From positions 12,524,001 to 12,588,000 of the forward strand of contig NC_046675.1 of the NCBI RefSeq assembly GCF_003369915.1: a stretch of 64,000 bases of DNA. The letters run 5' to 3'. The position numbers and the translations under genes were made by a program. The number at the start of each line of letters is the position of its first letter. Position 1 is the stretch's first letter. The notes beneath the pieces were generated by a model. The model was not told the origin of the DNA. It worked only from the letters and a program-made list of their open reading frames with translations, and searched no databases. This document shows, one piece after another, positions 52,601-64,000 of this stretch. This stretch comes from Drosophila miranda (Eukaryota > Arthropoda > Insecta > Diptera > Drosophilidae).

Positions 52601-55298
52601 TCAGGCTCATACTTACTTCCATGTTGTCACAAATGCTCTGTACATGGCTGGCGGTATGCGAGGATTGTGGTCCGAATATGGCAGCGACACCAATGTTCAA
52701 TAAACCGCAAACTGAAAGACAAACAAAAGTGCACTTGGTCTCAATACGAATAGGAGTAGCAGTAGGGGTATTAGGAGTATCAAGTTAGAGAAATATTGAG
52801 ACAGTTGTAAGTAGTTGCTGGCTGGGCTGCACTTTCACAAAGCTCAAACTCGGAAACATCATCATCGTGGTAATTCCCATTCCCATCAAGAATTCCAATT
52901 GACAATCAAGCCAAACCGCTGTAAGATATCACCCACATAGGTTTCATGCGAACACATGTTCGCTTGGAGCAAGTTTTGTAGTTTGGAGACCACACCAATA
53001 CACACAAACACACACACACATATTTCCTTATGGTAAATTGAGTGAAACACAAATCCCCCAAAGAGCTTAAAAGTCACAAATTGATTTCCAAGTAATATGC
53101 TTGGGTTCAGTTCCCATTCTTATTTTCCCATTCCCAATCCGATTTCTTTCATACAGATGCTCGTAGAAGCATCTGTATTGGGGGGAGATAATCTCAAGCT
53201 ATGAGCTGACTCTCAGGGACCCACGGATTCGCCTTCGACTTGCAAAGGGAACAAAAAAAAGAGCCCAACTGGCAGCGCAGTAATGTGCTTTGGCTTGGGC
53301 TAGGGTAATGTTCAGTTAGCCTCGTTCGCATATTTAAAATGCACTTGAGTATGACATAATTTCATTTTGCCTTTTTGGCGTTTCCTTTCAACTCTCTCCC
53401 AGCCATCAAAAGCCAACCCCACACCCACACCCACATCCCCATGCCAACCCATACAATCCTTAGCTTGGCGTTGCTCTGTCTGTCAGCATCCTTTGCCTCA
53501 TCAAACCCACTAAGCACGTGTAAGTGCAGGTGCGGCTGCAGGTGCACTTCGATGCTTCGAGTCGGTGATGCGGTTAACATCCTCTGGGCATGTGTGTGTG
53601 TCTGTGCCTCAGTGTGTGGTGTGGGGATGTGTGGGCGAATGCCTCAGCTCAGCTCAGCTCGGATGGCCCGGCCCCGGACCTCGACCGGCTCGGCTCGTTA
53701 CTGTCGTGCTGAAAAGTGTTTTACTCTGGGTTCTCTTAATGGGCCGCAAGGTATTTTTTGGCCATGAGTATTGGGGCAACCTTCAGCGTCGTTTGTGTCT
53801 CATTTATCACAGAATATTCGACAGTTCGGCTGGCTCCCTTTGCGCTCCTTGCCCCCGCTTTTCGACCTATCCTGACTTGAATGCTTTACTTTTGTTCTTT
53901 GCTTTTCTTCGAGATATTAAACATGAAATTGCATAGTGAAAATTTGCTGAGCTTATCATCAAACATCTCAGATGGCTCCCCTGATGATGTTGATTTGATT
54001 TTGATGCTCCTTCCATTAACGTAATTTCAAGCTTATAAAGATAATAGTTTTAGTACCTGGTACTGGCAGAACAAAAGGGGGATTTGGTGTTCTTGGAAAT
54101 GGATGCAACAGCCAGAAGGAAATAATGTTCATCCACAAAAGTATAGATTATTAAAATGTTAAATCACTAATTACATCAATAATCTATTCTTTTTTAGAGT
54201 ACCAAATATCCAGCTGAAAAGAATGTCTTTTAGTCGGAATGTTGAACATTTCTTTCTTGTTTGTTTTGACTTGATTTCGACTTCCATTATCCCCCTGCCT
54301 GTCAACAATATTGTGTAGTAATAAATATTAATGATTTATGGGAGCCTGGAAAGTGCAACAATGGTATCAAATTGCATCGATTGTCCGTAATGGAGTTACA
54401 AGAGAATTCAAGCGGCCCCAGGGCGTCAATTAACATAACATAAATCACAAATCAAATGCGGATGAGGATGCGGATGCGGATGAGCAAAAACAAAGGGGTT
54501 AAAGTGAAGTAAATAAATAAGAAAACAAAAAGCGAACACAAATGTGAGCTCGCTCCATCAGAGCAGAACAAAGAGCGATATGGGAAAAGACCAAATCAAA
54601 TATGCAGGTAAAAGCATCAGGTAAAGGGCAAGGCGGCAAAAACAGGGCAGGCCCCCACGCCCACTCCCACTCCCACCCCCCATACTCACCCCGTTTGCCG
54701 GCATGGAAGCTGTCGAAGGGGGAGATGCGCTCGATCTGGGCCACCAGCTTGGAGCGCGGCAGGATGGAGCGGTCGGCGTTGATGCGGTCCACGGCCTGGC
54801 GGAAGGCAAGCTCCTGGTGGTCGTCGGAGGGATGGAAGAGCCCACCTGCGGCGATAAATGATAACAGAAGGGAAAAGCATGTTACCAGATATGTAAATAC
54901 AAATGTGTCCAATATTTTTGCTGCACTGGGACTTAGGCAGGGGAACTCCGCCGGGTACGTGTACGAAAACAAACAAAACACAGATACACACTTACACACT
55001 CGCGTATTTTTAGCGAAGCACACACACACACGCACGCACACACTTCTACAGAGGCACGCGCTCTTGATTATGACGTGAAAAAAATCGATACAGTGCGGAG
55101 ATGCGATGCGTACAATCGGATGGGAAGGATTCTGATTCCATCGGAATTTTGTGACAGCCACTCAAGGATTTGTATCCGCAACTTACCAATCTTGATGATA
55201 TCTGGCAGAGTCTCTGCCTCTCGGCAGTTGCAGATGAATTGAAGGAGCAGCAACGGCAGGACCAGAACTCGCCTGTTTTCCCTGCCTCTCGGTCGCAT
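49698..55298 (-). CDS. KaiR1D: Kainate-type ionotropic glutamate receptor
   Basis: Ligand-gated cation channel of the kainate group; in flies KaiR1D acts presynaptically. Minus-strand coding exons 55187-55298, 54690-54845, 52617-52711, 52371-52460, 52145-52302, 51406-52081, 51164-51333, 50847-51107, 50660-50791, 50403-50601, 50229-50340, 50053-50172 and 49698-49993 join to 858 residues. The order is signal peptide (about 1-25), amino-terminal domain (to about 420), S1 with GEWNGM and TITFEREQ keeping the glutamate-contacting Arg, and helix M1 (about 551-572). Then come the pore with MQQGC at 608-612 (Gln at the Q/R site), M3 with SYTANLAAF at 638-646, S2, and a final helix near 810-835. The large intron 52712-54689 shows no other gene. 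The same family as its neighbour Ir93a, but a canonical receptor. Confidence 0.96.
52712..54689. other. Large intron 2 of KaiR1D
   Basis: No nested gene seen. It holds CCCACA-rich simple sequence near 53406-53445, a CA run near 52980-53020, and GGATGC repeats near 54455-54485. Confidence 0.5.
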
Positions 55299-55584
55299 TT
55301 TGGGATTGCTTTCACTCGCAGTTTACAATTTCAATTAATTAAATAACTTCACCAAATTGCCGGCACTTGTCCTCAAAGCACTCGGTTATCTTTTGTCTCC
55401 TAAAAGAACCATTTCACAAGGCGGCAAATTCCGCTCTGTTTTCCTTTTACTCTCAGATGCTGCTGTTTCCGTATTTCTTTTCTGACTTGCGCTCTACCGT
55501 TGCCTGCAAGGATGGAACATCCTTTGATTTGCCTTCTTTTATCCTGTGGAGTGGGCCACCCGGTGGTGTGCGTGTGGTCCTTGG

Positions 55585-56860
55585 AATACCCTATTTTGTT
55601 AATTTTATATGAAGATTAAACGTGATTTATAAAGACCTTTTCTCAAATTGATATTCCTTAGACATATTAAAGTACATTATTAGTATCTTGTGTATATTTA
55701 TCTCGATCCTGATACCTACTGAGCCTTGGAAAACAAACGTATTCACAATTCTATAACATCCATTTCCCCCAGGGTATGTGTGCATGGAATGGGACTCATT
55801 GTTTTGAACCGGTTATGACGACTAATTCTTGGTTAATCTTTCTTCCGTCGAATATTCCCAGCTATATAGATCTCTTATTTTTGCCCAGATAATTTTATAT
55901 GATTGCTGAATCAATTTTGATCAAGATTAACTACTTTTAAGTACTTGAAAGTCTTTTATTTTGACAAAAACACGATTTCAACAAAAATGTTCAATGTCGC
56001 AGGTTGTGACGTCAATGTTGCCGGCATTTGCAGACTCTTTGTTGTCAACCAGGGTATGGGCGTTTGTATACCCTATTTCGTGAATATTATATAAAGATAC
56101 TGTTTCCCAAGCTGCTTTCAAATGTAATTAATAAAGGCCTTGTTTTAGATTGCATTTTTTTGGTTTATTCATGCATTTGATTAGTTCTTTGTATATAAAA
56201 CCGGATCCCTGTAGCGATTCTTTGTCTCTGTAAGAAGACCACTAATTGCAAAATATCGTTTAAAATAGATACTGACTAGTTTCTGCATTAATTAGAGCAT
56301 GGGATGAAATACATTTCCTCAATTCTATATCATCCATTTTCCCCCAGGGTAAGTGTGCATGGAATTAGCAACATGTTTGTGTATTGAGTGAAATTCATTG
56401 TTGCAATAGCGAAACTGCGGCGAATCGGGTATTGCCTATATTTCAAGCTATAGATGCCCACTTAGCTTTATCGCATAGATAAATGCATTTTCTACAAGAT
56501 TGCTTCTTTTAATTACCTTTACGTAATTTATTTTGACTAAAATACGGTTTTCAAGTAAATGTTGCCGCAACAGTGTGTATGGAATGTGCAACATTGTGTA
56601 TGGAACGAGACTCATTGTTGCTAAAGCGAACTGCGGCGAACTGCGGCGAACTCAAATTTGATTCAAAAAACGACCAATTCTTTGTTCCGTTGAATAATAC
56701 TATCTATATAGAACATTTAGCCATGCCCACTCAATTTTGTACGATTGATGAATCAATTCTATACATGATTGGCCTATTCGAAATACTTGCATTTATTGGA
56801 TTTCTATATAACACATCCAAATGCCGGCTGACAGTTTGAACAGCGCTGAGCACGGACCAG
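55585..56860. repeat. Degenerate local tandem repeat upstream of KaiR1D
   Basis: ATACCCTATTT followed by TTATAT occurs at 55588 and 56078. CATCCATTT with CCCCCAGGGTA and GTGTGCATGGAAT is at 55758 and 56333. GTATGGAA with CTCATTGTTG and GCGAACTGCGGCGAA is at 56570-56655 and, weaker, at 56385-56430. Together these give two full units of about 490-575 bp and a partial third, strongly diverged. No coding sequence. Confidence 0.6.
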
Positions 56861-59800
56861 GGCTACGTTACCACCTCTCATTGCCAGGAAGCTTTCCACT
56901 GCGAGGTGGGAAAACTCGGTAAACTGCTGGTTGAAGAAAATGCTAAGTCCTGTGCGATAAGGGTTAATATAAATCATTTTGAAGGTAAATATAAGAAATG
57001 GAATAATGGGTTTTTAAGTCGTTTTTAAAGCTAACACTTCAAAAAATGCACTAGTAAATATGTACCATAAACGTTCCAGCAAAATACATTCCAGAACCAT
57101 TACAATAAATAAAATATACCTCCAAAGACGGGAGAACAAATTACCACCCATCCAATCTGTAAACTTGGGTGGCTCTCCAATAGGGAGAACATTTCTGTGC
57201 ATCGTTTAATGGCCAGAATTAAATCCTCGATACGGTTGGCCTTTAAGCCGAGATTTTCGGCTGATTTGTGCCAATGAATGAAACGCCAATGCAATAAGTT
57301 GGGTTTCTTTTGAAATTTTCCCTTCGTGTGGCCACCGGCAAGGACACAGAAAGCAACCTCATTCTCAGCCTTTGGCCTTAAGCCTTCACCATTCCCCGGG
57401 ACCAACGGTCTCCACCTTTCGTCATAAGCTCTTTTCACATGCCGAAGAGGAAAAGGATTAAACAGCATAAAGGAAGCAGCCAACGAAACAGAAGAAAATA
57501 AATAAAACAGAGAAGCTCATTATGCCGTTGACCGCGTTCGGCTCAAAGTGCAGGGACACAAAACGAGAGAGAGACAGAGAGAAGCGGAAGCAGCAACAGA
57601 AGCGGAAGTGGAAGTGGAAGCGAGAGCTGCAATGGCCATGCGAACTGCAGGCGCGTAAATGTGAGAGTATTAACAATTTAACAAACAAAAGCAGGGGCCA
57701 TTAATAACACACAGCTCTGGCGCTTAATATACAAGTGCACTGAAACAATTTGTTTATTTAAAATAATAAAGATATTAAGAGAAACTCTGATTAGGGTGTT
57801 GGATATTTAAAAAATCTAAAACCACGTAAATTTGTGTTTGTGTTTTATTTTTGTAAGTCCATGTTGAATAGGTCCATCTTTTGTTTTCAGTGTACATATA
57901 TGGCTGTTGATGCTGTTGGGCCATAAATACAGAATGTCGTTTCGGGTAAAATCGTAGCAAGTCGCGCTTGGAAATGCGCAAAATATCATTGAGCTCGGTT
58001 GCCTGGCAAATGAGTTGGGAGTCCGTGTGGAGTGGCAGGAACAGAAGCAGGACCAGGCCAGAGGAATGCCAGCGCGAGCTGCATGTGTGTGTGTATCTGC
58101 GTCTGTGTATGTGTGTGTGTGTAATCATGCATATCTTTTGCCAGTGGGTTTTCGGTTAGTGCCTTATTTACATTGGCCGGAAGCTGCTGGTTGTGCTTGT
58201 TTCCGCTTTTGTCTGTGCGACTTCATCACCATCTATTCCCTTCACTCCTTCTGTGTCTCTCTCTCCCTATCTCTCTCTCTGTTGTTCTGTTGTGTTTCTC
58301 TTTCTCTTCCGCTCTGTGTGTTCTTGCCGCTGCTGTCGCCACGCGTCGTCGTGGCAATGAAGTAGAGCAATGGACTGGCTCATTAATTTCAACATAACGC
58401 GCACATGGCCAACAAATTTCCCTAGCACACTCACATGCCACACATAAATTTCACGCACACACAGATACTCACAGATGCACAGACGCCTCTGAAATTCCTG
58501 CATAGTTTGCCCTGGCTTTCAGCGGTAATTATTTTAAATTAAACTAGGAAAGCACTTTTCCACCAGGTGCTCCCGAAACTTTGCAGCGCACATTATTAGC
58601 ATCAGTCAGTGGAACAGTCGTGGAATGGAAGCATCTGTGTATCTGTATCTGTGCGGTGTTTGTGTGTTTGTTTATGTGTGTGCGTGACCCTGGTTGATTC
58701 GACGTGTCCGGGTTCTCTTAAGCATGAGAGTGCACTTTGATGTTGTTTACTCGCCAGACACGAACCTCATACTTGGATGAGGTCAGAAGAGTGACTGACT
58801 TTTGGACTTTCTCCTCCAACCTGTCTGTCTCTCCGTCTTTCCGTCTGTCAATTGTCTAGCCTTCGTCAGCTCTGCCATTGGGGTTTGTTTTATTATCCTT
58901 AGATGCTGACAAGCTCTGTTGGTCATGTCTGTCATATACATAGGTCGTCTAATAATGTTCATATTGCAAATAAGCCGAATGAGCTACATGTGACCCACAT
59001 GAAGGTTATCCTTGAGGCCGTTGCATTGCACGGTCAGCAAACTAAAATATTTATTTTGTCCCAGAATTGTGGACAATTTCTGGCAATTTTCTGGGAAATT
59101 CCAGTGAATGAATGTTGCCGTTTTTCAGGCTTACGGTATGCACTTATTATATGCAGGTTACTCAAAGGAATGTGAACCACTAAATGCCCGACCATGTTCC
59201 TTATGTTTTTCGAAATTCCTTTATTTCTTTTGCCCCTGTTTTTGCATGGCGTACTTTTGTTTCAACTTTTAACATAGCTGGACCACAACAGACAAACCAC
59301 AACAAGAGAAACTTTCATTAGGGGTCTTCGCCAGGCTGATATTAAAAAAGCGTTGCATACGTCCTGGCGTGTTTCTATCCCTCTGCTTTGTTTGGGTTTC
59401 TCATTACAAAAAACAAAAAAAAAACAGAGCGAAACCATTGTTGGCTCTTTGTTTTTCACTTTTAATTAATTAGCCATTTAAGGCATGCTGCAAAGTGATT
59501 GGCAGAGCCAGTCATTGTTTTTTTAACTTTTAACTTAAATATCAGCAAGCTCCAACTCTACTTGGAAATTAAATTTGCCCTGCAGCTCAATTCATAATTT
59601 CATGAGGCAGGTGGAAGCTTCGACTTCTGTCAATTAAATGGCGCACAAAAAGCCACTTAAGCTGCTTTTAGTTGAGAGCTCTCTGCCACTATTCTCTGGC
59701 CTATACTATTCCCATATTCTTTTTTTTGGCCCACTCCAAGGACACTTTTATTGGTATTTTTAGTGCATTCGACAGGCAACGTCACACGGGTCTGACACTG

Positions 59801-60351
59801 ATAGAGAGACGACCTAGCACGACCTGCGACGAGTGGCACATGGCCTGGAGGAGGTTGGGAGAGGAGACTAGAGAAACATTGAAGGACGATGTTTAATTCC
59901 CTGTCATCTGCTCGGATTCCCCCGCTGAATAGGAAACCCAATCCTCTTTGGCAGGAGTCTCGGGCCTTGTTTCTGGTTAACTTTCTCTGGCCGGCGTTTA
60001 TAGGCGCCTTCAAATCCACTTTGTAAGTCATTCTTTTGGTAATAAAGGCGAAAGTGAGTGCCGCTAATATAAAATTGAATTTAAATAAATGGAGTCGAGG
60101 CCATAAAAAGCCCAAAAGCCCGACGCCTCGCTCCAGACGCTTCGATTCTGATTTGATTTGTTTTGGTGGGACGCACCAGGCGCTGCCTGCCACACGTCGC
60201 TTCGAAGGCACACGCCCAGCACTTAGGCGCCATTTGATATGCAACAATCTTTGGCAGCACCCAAGAAAAAAAAGTGAACGAAAAGCAATAAGAAGCAGCA
60301 TAATCATCATCATCATCAGCAGCAGGAGCAGGAGCAGGAGCAGAGGAATGT

Positions 60352-60384
<33 letters not shown>

Positions 60385-63300
60385 GCGCTAGAGAGCGGTT
60401 GCTCTTTGTAATAAATCTTTGAGGAAAAATGTGGCACGAAATCGTTTTAATTTATTCATGCCACGCGCGTTCACTTTCTGCTGATTGAGCGGTGCGGGGC
60501 TGGAGGCTGTTGGGTTCGGTTAAAGCGATTGACTAAAAATGCAAAGGCCACATTATGCAAATGTTGTTCATACAATTTGGTGGCAAGCTGCCGCCGGAGC
60601 CGAACCCGAGCCTGCTACTGTTACGGCTACTGTTACGGCCTCTGCCGCCGCTTGGCTCTTTCATTAATTAGACGACAGCCTGTTAGCCAGCTAATTAAAG
60701 ACCCGACCTACAAATTGCCAGCTTGTGTGGGCCATGTGGGATAGATTTAGGCAATTAGCTTCCCCCGCCACACACACTTCACTCGCAATCCTTTTCAAGT
60801 GGAACTGGGATTTATCCAACTCACTTCCTGGCAGCCCAACCCAATGCCACTCCCATTCCCAATCCCAATCCCAACCCTCTAGACAGCGGAAATTTCAAAT
60901 GGCTGCCAGCGAGATTGTCATGCTCGTTGCTTACCTGTACAAAAAACATCTGGCTCCCACTCCCGCTCCTTCCCAGGCGTGTCCTTGCCGCCTGATTGTA
61001 CAATTTCCACTCTCACAAGTGCTGACAACGGTTGAGAGTCTATTAAAAATGGATTATCAATGCGATTGCCACCAGTCCTTGTCGTCAACAGTGTCAATTG
61101 TACAGCTACTAGTGCTCGAATTCCCAACATACATATATAGCGCCCACAGTTGTTTGAGTTTAAATGTTTCAATTACCCAGGCTCACCTGGAGCTCTTCCT
61201 GGCACTCGTCAGACCACGGGGAGAGCGGGTTCCGTCCAAGTCAAACAAAGTTCATGTGAAAGTTTAATAGAAATTGGTTGTGGAATAGTTTTCGATTAAA
61301 TCTTCGTGCTGAAACAGTTTCCCAGCTCGAGTGTAGATGCTTTTGGGTTCTGACATCTTTACGACCCCTGCGATGACCGCAGGCTCCCTCAGACCATAAA
61401 AGGTCTTGTTTGTTTTCCACAATTTCCTGGCAGCTATAACCATTTTCTATTACCCATTAAGTTTCCCCTTTTTTCAAGAGGTTTGCAGATTTTTTAATTT
61501 CTCAAAAATTAGAGGCTGCTTGCAAATCCTTACTTGCACTTTACTTTGATGGATGATCCCAATCCGTTGATTCCAATAATGCTACACGCGGCTGCATTGT
61601 GCTCGCTACAAAGTATATAAGCGGAAGTACTAGTAATAAATGCATGGCAAATATTTGGTCTTTTTTAAACTACACTTGAGTGGGGTTGCGGTAAAATGAA
61701 AAACTATCTTTCGAAATGCGTTTTATAGGTTACCTTTGCGGCCATCGATTGGGCACACGCATTGAACTGTGAAATTGTACATTTGCTGGGCCCAATCGAT
61801 CATATCATCGTTTTCGTAACAGCAACTTTTGGGATTAGCACCGGGGAGTACGTGGCCTGGAATGATCAAACTGCCTGCCTTTGAAATTTACTAAATGACA
61901 AGGATAATCCATGGGGGATAAGACCCGACGACACATGTGTACAGCAGGGAAAAACCCATGAGCTGTTGCCTGATGTGGAAGTGTTTGCTTTTCACTCTCC
62001 TCGTCCTCTGTCTCTGCCTCTGCCTCGTACCCTACCTGTTTTCCCCAAGGCGTTTAGCACTTTAAATACCAACCTGTTTCACCATCCTCCGTCCGCATCC
62101 GTTTCCACTTCTGTTTTCTTTTTTCCTCTCCCACACACACACACACAAAGATAGATATATGTATGTATAAGTACACGCGTAAGCTGAAGTCTTGAATGAG
62201 GTGCAACCCTCTTCAGTGGCACCATCTTGTGACTGGGGAAAGAGTTGTTGGAAAACACACACAGAATGTATACGCTCTCACATACACACACACACACACA
62301 CACACAGGGAACTGGCTGCCTGCCTATACACATAGATACACATATATAAGCGAGCATCTTCATCATCATCGCATGCATATTCATGATTGCTGTTCAGCAT
62401 TCGCATGCCCCTGACGGGGCTTGTTGCTCTCGGCAGTTATGCAATCGAAAAGTTTGCACTGGCTTAATGGATTCCACAGCCTTTTCTATAAAATTTAAAA
62501 GCACAGAATTCCTGCCACATGCCTCATTCAATTTCGGAGAACAAAGTTTTTGGGTTGAATTCAATCAACACCCAGGAACAACCGCCGCTGGACAGGCTAC
62601 TGGGGACTGGCGACTGGACTGCAGACTGGAAGAATGTTTTCGAAAAACTTTTCGAAATTATTATTTTCGTGTTAAATGTTTTTTTCTGTGGACGGAAAAA
62701 CTTGCCTGGTGGTGGTGCAAAAGTTTTTGATTGTCTGGCCGAAAGCAGGCGTGTGTGAAAAGTAATTACCATGCAAGTGTTGAAAGTGTCTGACAGAGAC
62801 TCCTCCATGCGGTGGCATGTTTCCTTTGCCTGTGTGTTTGCCCCATCAACGCCGTCAGCTGTGGCATTTGACTTCTGACTCTGTCGTAAAGTTGATCCTG
62901 TCCCTGTCATGTTTCCTTTTCCATGTTTGCTAAACTTGTCGGCGCTGCTGCTGGCAATTTGTTTAATTAAATGCTTACACACAAACACAGACTCAGAGCA
63001 CATACTTCCCGCAACACAAACACTTTCACTCTGACTATCACTATCACTTGCACTCTCATTCGCCAGCTTTCCAATATAAACTTAAATTGTATTATCAACG
63101 ACCATCCCCAATGACGAGAGCCCAAACAAATGTCAGTTGCAGATCCTGCATCTGTATCTCTGGTCTCTCTGGTCAACTTAATTCAGGCGGTGGCAGGTGT
63201 TGACGGTTTTAATTTAGCGCAGCGCAGTTTTTGGCGCCACTCGGCGCGCTTTCTAAAAGTGGGTCACTACATGCAAATGGAACTCACCGGATGGGCATAC

Positions 63301-64000
63301 CCCCCAAGGAATGCTGCCAGGCAACGCAGCAACGGGGAATAACAACTTCCGTACTGTGCAACAAACAATTTGATTAACAAAAGAGACTTGAGACTTCTGA
63401 CTCAAGGCTTAGCCGACAATCACGGGCGAAGGCGAAGACTTACCAGTTAATACTTAAGACGCTCAGACTTTAAGGCTTTTACTGAATGCTTAAGAATCAA
63501 ACGATTAGAGGGAGACCTAGTGCTCAAGTGATTCCTGGAATGGCAGAGTTGTGTATTCCACAATTACATTTGCATAGAAGCCCACCCAAGGATCGACTCG
63601 ACAATAGTCTTGTAGGGTAGTGTTCTCCCGATTTGTATGGACTTTTCTTCAGGTCTGCTTACAAGGGCTCTTCGCTCTATTTTCTCAGTGCGTGCTTGTG
63701 GGGGTTGTCCCATATTATCGCCTATATCGCACCGATTACCATGTGACAATGTGGCACACAAAATAAAATCAGCATTTTTGCCTAGTCAAGTGTTTGCCTC
63801 TAAAGCGGCCTGAAATGAAATGTCCTGCAGGCACACACAAGTTGCTGCCAAAACAGGACACGCATCCTCATAGACATTCTTTCTATACAGAACTACTCGT
63901 ATTTACATGCCCGAAAAACACGTTCCGCCCCTCAACAAGAAGCCAACAACATTTGCCAAAACTTTCGCTGTGGATGGCCTTAAAGGCTTGGGCCCGGTGA
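56861..64000. other. Noncoding stretch, no gene recognised
   Basis: No exon with family similarity on either strand; the open frames present are low-complexity or isolated. Visible simple sequence: CA/TG runs near 58086-58125, 62128-62147 and 62284-62306, CT-rich DNA near 58250-58310, AATCCC repeats near 60850-60880, and ATC/CAG/GAGCAG triplet runs at about 60300-60345. It resembles 5' intronic or intergenic DNA of a long gene outside the window. Confidence 0.45.
60356..60385 (+). repeat. Poly-G run of 30 bases
   Basis: An uninterrupted run of 30 G follows a CAG/GAGCAG-type triplet tract. Such long G homopolymers are rare and could form a G-quadruplex, or the length may be a sequencing or assembly error. 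Confidence 0.95.

Noticed and set aside
54499-55161. 220-codon frame on the minus strand across KaiR1D exon 2
   Set aside because: The conserved part is explained by exon 54690-54845 in splice-consistent context; the rest is intron with CA repeats.
57100-57483. 127-codon minus-strand frame
   Set aside because: No recognised domain, no neighbouring exon and no promoter or splice support.
60725-61267. 180-codon plus-strand frame
   Set aside because: Built largely from simple CCCAAT-type repeats; no similarity to a known family.

Overview
This is eukaryotic DNA from a Drosophila-like fly. The genes have short introns (often 59-72 bp) with GT-AG ends, Ohler-type core promoter motifs (Motif 1, Motif 6, DRE) sit at gene starts, and the predicted proteins match Drosophila families almost end to end. 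By memory of melanogaster gene names, RpS20, Synd, a DUF229 gene, CG15696 and RpS30 carry consecutive CG numbers, so the window looks like a collinear piece of Muller element E (3R, about 92F-93A). The form of the dispersed DINE-1-like repeats resembles those I remember from the obscura group; that placement is an inference.

Layout, left to right. 1-5.25 kb has no recognisable gene. 5.28-5.34 kb holds an orphan promoter-like cluster. AdSS (plus, 5 coding exons, 7394-12389) is followed by a calmodulin-like EF-hand gene (plus, 13297-13992) that converges on RpS20 (minus, 14164-15159). RpS20 shares a short divergent promoter with a ZNHIT2-type zinc-finger gene (plus, 15607-16843). Syndapin (plus, coding 20031-24737) follows. 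26.0-29.4 kb is a transposon-rich gap with a decayed LINE interrupted by a DINE-1-like element. Two nearly identical DUF229 genes (30561-32819 and 37202-39433, both plus) form a tandem duplication of about 4 kb units, separated by a spacer of transposon debris. A single-exon homeobox gene (40872-41408) and RpS30/FUBI (plus, 44659-45142) come next. Ir93a (minus, 45293-48436, 10 coding exons) and KaiR1D (minus, 49698-55298, 13 coding exons) are two ionotropic-receptor-superfamily genes in tandem. 55.3-64 kb has no recognisable exon; it holds a degenerate tandem repeat block and a 30-base G run.

The genes are a mix of housekeeping (purine synthesis, two ribosomal proteins, ZNHIT2-type assembly factor), membrane trafficking (Syndapin), neural/sensory receptors and a developmental regulator; they do not form one pathway. 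The most interesting structure outside genes is a dispersed repeat present three times in one orientation, upstream of AdSS, Synd and RpS30. The Synd and RpS30 copies run directly into multiple Motif 6 elements and a Motif 1 site, so a repeat family may contribute core promoters here. The second is the very young DUF229 duplication, whose downstream copy has lost 54 bp of leader and gained an inverted-repeat insertion. All exon joins are my own reading of splice sites and were checked by reading frame and expected protein length.
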